DNA of 7,669 bases from Alcaligenaceae bacterium. GTDB lineage: Bacteria > Pseudomonadota > Gammaproteobacteria > Burkholderiales > Burkholderiaceae_B. The position numbers were made by a program, and so were the translations under genes. The notes under the pieces were generated by a model. That model did not search any database, was not told the origin of the DNA, and was given only the letters and a program-made list of their open reading frames with translations. Each line of letters begins with the position of its first letter. Positions within the stretch are counted from its first letter, which is position 1. Where the stretch lies: assembly GCA_012512545.1 (NCBI GenBank), contig JAAZDZ010000068.1, positions 1 to 7,669 on the forward strand. Reading direction: 5' to 3'. Shown here in pieces: positions 5,707 to 7,669 of this stretch.

Positions 5707-7461
5707 TTATTCCTCCACATACCAGTTGTCTTCCGACAGCATCACCTGCTGATGGCCGTAGCCTGCCGGCATCATGGGGAAGCAGTTTTCCTGGGCCTGC
5801 ACCGCTACATCAAGAAAGTACGGGCCTTCGGAACCCAGACATTCCGCCAGGGCAGCATCCAGCTGCGCGGGGTCTTCCACCTTGGCTGCCCGCCAGCCGA
5901 ACGCCTTGGCCAGTGTCACGAAATCGGGCATGGAATCGTTGTAGCTGTGGCTGTAGCGGCCATCGTGGATAAGTTCCTGCCACTGCCGCACCATGCCCAT
6001 GTGGCGGTTGTTGCACAGCACCACCTTGACCGGCGTGCGATGCTGAATGGCAGTAGCCATTTCCTGTATGTTCATCAGCACCGAAGCATCGCCGCTGACG
6101 CACACCACCAGTTTTTCCGGGTGCGCCACCTGCGCCCCGATGGCAGCGGGCAGGCCATAGCCCATGGTGCCCGCGCCGCCCGACGTCAGCCAGCGATTAG
6201 GGCTGGAAAAACGCAGATACTGCGCCGCCCACATCTGATGCTGGCCAACATCGGTAGATACGATGGCATCACGGCCTTGCAGGGCGGCCCCCAGGCGCTG
6301 CAGCAGGTGCTGAGGCAGGATATGTTCTTCGGAAGGCGTCACGGCCAGGCAATCGCGCGCCTGCCATACGCCAATGCGTTCCCACCAGGGCTGCAGTCGT
6401 TCAGAAGGCAGCTCAAGCGCCGCCACCTCTTTGCGCAGCGCGCGCAGCAAAGGGTAGCAATCGCCCACCATGGCAACATCGGCCCGCACCACCTTGTTGA
6501 TGGAGGCCGGGTCGATATCAATATGTATTTTGCTGGCGTGCGGGCAGAAGTCGGACAAACGCCCGGTAATGCGGTCGTCAAAGCGGGCGCCTACGCAGAT
6601 GATGAGGTCGGCATGGTGCATGGCCAGATTGGCCTCAAGCGTGCCATGCATGCCCAGCATGCCGATGAAACGGGGGTCGTCGGCGGGGAAGGCCCCCAAC
6701 CCCATAAGCGTGAGCGTGCAGGGCGCGTTGAGTTCCTGCACCAGGCTGGTGAAGGTTTCGCAGGCATCAACACCTGAATTGATCAGCCCGCCGCCGCCAT
6801 AGAACACTGGCCGCTTGGCGTTGGCGATCAGGCCCGCCGCACGCTTGACCGCCGCTTCCACGGAAGGGCTTGCCAGGTCGGTGGCCGCCGGGCCGGTTTC
6901 AACAACATCATCTTCCGTAAGAGGCGGAGCCTCGGCGATCTGCACATCCTTGGGGAAGTCGATCAACACGGGGCCAGGGCGCCCCTGTGTGGTCAGCCGG
7001 TATGCCTTGGCCGTCATGGCAGCGATATCCTCGCCCCGGCGGATCTGGGCGTTCCACTTGGTAACGGGGCGGGAAATCCCCACCGCATCACATTCCTGGA
7101 AGGCATCCGTGCCGATGGCGGAAGTCGCCACCTGGCCGCTGATGCACAGCACGGGAATGGAATCGCACAAGGCATCCAGCAGGCCGGAAGTGGTGTTGGC
7201 CATGCCGGGGCCGGAAGTCACCAGCACCACGCCGGGCTTGCCGGTGGAGCGTGCATAACCTTCTGCCGCATGCACCGCGCCCTGTTCGTGGCGCACCAGA
7301 ATATGGCGGATGCGCGGTTCGGAATACAGTGCGTCGTAGAGCGGCAGGACAGCCCCGCCAGGGTAGCCAAAAATCGTATCCACACCCAGGTCGATGAGTG
7401 TCTGCAACATGCGCTGCGCGCCATCAAGCCGATCAGGCCCGGTGTTTGTAGAGGTGTTCAC
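5707..7461 (-). CDS. ilvB: Acetolactate synthase (acetohydroxyacid synthase), large catalytic subunit
   Basis: Thiamine-diphosphate enzyme condensing pyruvate with pyruvate or 2-oxobutyrate, the first common step of valine, leucine and isoleucine synthesis, in the cytoplasm. From the GTG at 7461 it has 584 residues, normal for the family. Domain order is N-terminal pyrimidine-binding, central FAD-type and C-terminal pyrophosphate-binding. Visible motifs: FGYPGGAVLPLYDAL at 31-45; catalytic E59 in RHEQGA; VTSGPG at 81-86; RFDDRITG at 293-300, the FAD-site motif that separates anabolic enzymes from catabolic AlsS; metal/ThDP motif GDAS (457-460) to NN (484-485); GMVRQWQ at 489-495. The motif has GDA where GDG is usual. 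The frame stays open to 7650, but the extra 63 residues are not family-like and cross the divergent gene, while AAGG sits six bases before this GTG. No ilvN/ilvH regulatory-subunit gene follows; dctP comes next. Confidence 0.94.
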   Translation of the reverse strand: MNTSTNTGPDRLDGAQRMLQTLIDLGVDTIFGYPGGAVLPLYDALYSEPRIRHILVRHEQGAVHAAEGYARSTGKPGVVLVTSGPGMANTTSGLLDALCDSIPVLCISGQVATSAIGTDAFQECDAVGISRPVTKWNAQIRRGEDIAAMTAKAYRLTTQGRPGPVLIDFPKDVQIAEAPPLTEDDVVETGPAATDLASPSVEAAVKRAAGLIANAKRPVFYGGGGLINSGVDACETFTSLVQELNAPCTLTLMGLGAFPADDPRFIGMLGMHGTLEANLAMHHADLIICVGARFDDRITGRLSDFCPHASKIHIDIDPASINKVVRADVAMVGDCYPLLRALRKEVAALELPSERLQPWWERIGVWQARDCLAVTPSEEHILPQHLLQRLGAALQGRDAIVSTDVGQHQMWAAQYLRFSSPNRWLTSGGAGTMGYGLPAAIGAQVAHPEKLVVCVSGDASVLMNIQEMATAIQHRTPVKVVLCNNRHMGMVRQWQELIHDGRYSHSYNDSMPDFVTLAKAFGWRAAKVEDPAQLDAALAECLGSEGPYFLDVAVQAQENCFPMMPAGYGHQQVMLSEDNWYVEE

Positions 7462-7591
7462 AATGCGCCTTATGGTCAATTCTTTTGGAAATGGCGGGAA
7501 CCTTTGAACGGACCGAGCGCACAGCAGACGCCCCGGTTCAGAACTTCCCTTGGTAAAGTGTAGTGCTTTTATCTTCCAAGAGTCGCCACTC
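7462..7591. promoter_or_regulatory. Divergent ilvB / SET-gene intergenic region
   Basis: These 130 bases separate two divergent starts and so probably hold both promoters. The ilvB Shine-Dalgarno AAGG (minus; 7468-7471 on plus) is six bases from its GTG. On the plus strand an extended -10-like TGGTAAAGT (7551-7559) has no good -35. A weak AAGAG (7578-7582) lies nine bases before the ATG at 7592. Small dyads are present: GTTC-A-GAAC at 7536-7544, and TGAAC (7505-7509) with GTTCA (7536-7540). I see no leader peptide rich in Leu, Val or Ile that would suggest ilv attenuation. No operator can be assigned. Confidence 0.4.
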
Positions 7592-7669
7592 ATGTCACGT
7601 AGCAAAATCCCCGATTGGCACATCGTGCGCCCGTCATCCCTGCACGGCAAAGGCGTGTTTGCCGCGCAC
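7592..7669 (+). CDS. Probable SET-domain protein-lysine methyltransferase, N-terminal 26 codons only
   Basis: The ATG at 7592 opens a frame that runs off the window edge without a stop. The 26 residues begin MSRSKIPDWHIVRPSSLHGK and continue G-V-F-A-A-H. The R-x-S-x-x-H-G-x-G-V-F-A pattern (residues 13-24) is the typical first strand of a SET domain, where HGxGVFA precedes the S-adenosylmethionine-binding part. Small bacterial proteins of this kind usually start, as here, only a few residues before the motif. By family they methylate protein lysines, but the targets of bacterial members are mostly unknown. The catalytic parts (the NHS-type motif and the C-terminal tyrosine) lie outside the window, so the call rests on the N-terminal motif alone. 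The gene diverges from ilvB with a 130-base gap. Confidence 0.72.
   Translation, partial: MSRSKIPDWHIVRPSSLHGKGVFAAH

Noticed and set aside
5752..6777. Open frame of 341 codons on the plus strand opposite ilvB
   Set aside because: Antisense shadow of the ilvB coding sequence, with no recognisable domain.
7462..7650. 63-codon N-terminal extension of ilvB to an ATG at 7650
   Set aside because: The extension is unlike AHAS N-termini and overlaps the divergent SET gene. The GTG at 7461 has AAGG six bases upstream and gives a normal 584-residue protein.

Overview
The window is GC-rich (roughly 60% by eye) with dense, codon-biased genes and short gaps. It looks like chromosomal DNA of a betaproteobacterium, most likely Burkholderiales near the Alcaligenaceae. 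This is inferred from gene style (a TopB with a Lys/Ala-rich tail, a DctPQM TRAP transporter, an anabolic acetolactate synthase), not from a marker gene. I see no rRNA, tRNA, insertion sequence, phage gene, integrase, CRISPR array or origin.

Layout from left to right. At 1-2525 (+) lies the end of topB, DNA topoisomerase III. It lacks about 40 N-terminal residues at the window edge but has its Toprim motif, catalytic tyrosine, two zinc-ribbon/C-terminal-repeat modules and a Lys/Ala tail. A convergent gap at 2526-2652 holds a perfect 10-bp hairpin. A complete three-gene TRAP transporter follows on the minus strand, transcribed right to left as dctP (5586-4609), dctQ (4513-3980) and dctM (3927-2653). 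Upstream of it on the same strand is an ilvB-type acetolactate synthase catalytic subunit (7461-5707, GTG start). Diverging from ilvB is the first 26 codons of a probable SET-domain protein-lysine methyltransferase (7592-7669, +).

TopB handles DNA topology in replication and recombination. DctPQM takes up an unknown, probably carboxylate, solute using an ion gradient. The IlvB-like enzyme makes acetolactate or acetohydroxybutyrate for branched-chain amino acids. ilvB and dctPQM are codirectional with a 120-bp gap, so co-transcription is possible but unproven. No non-coding stretch exceeds about 130 bases.

The region is mostly ordinary housekeeping and transport, and I found no convincing undescribed multi-gene system. 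The most distinctive signal is the extreme C-terminus of TopB, which ends in DDDPPF. This closely resembles the SSB C-terminal tip (DDDIPF in E. coli) and sits at the end of a basic low-complexity tail.
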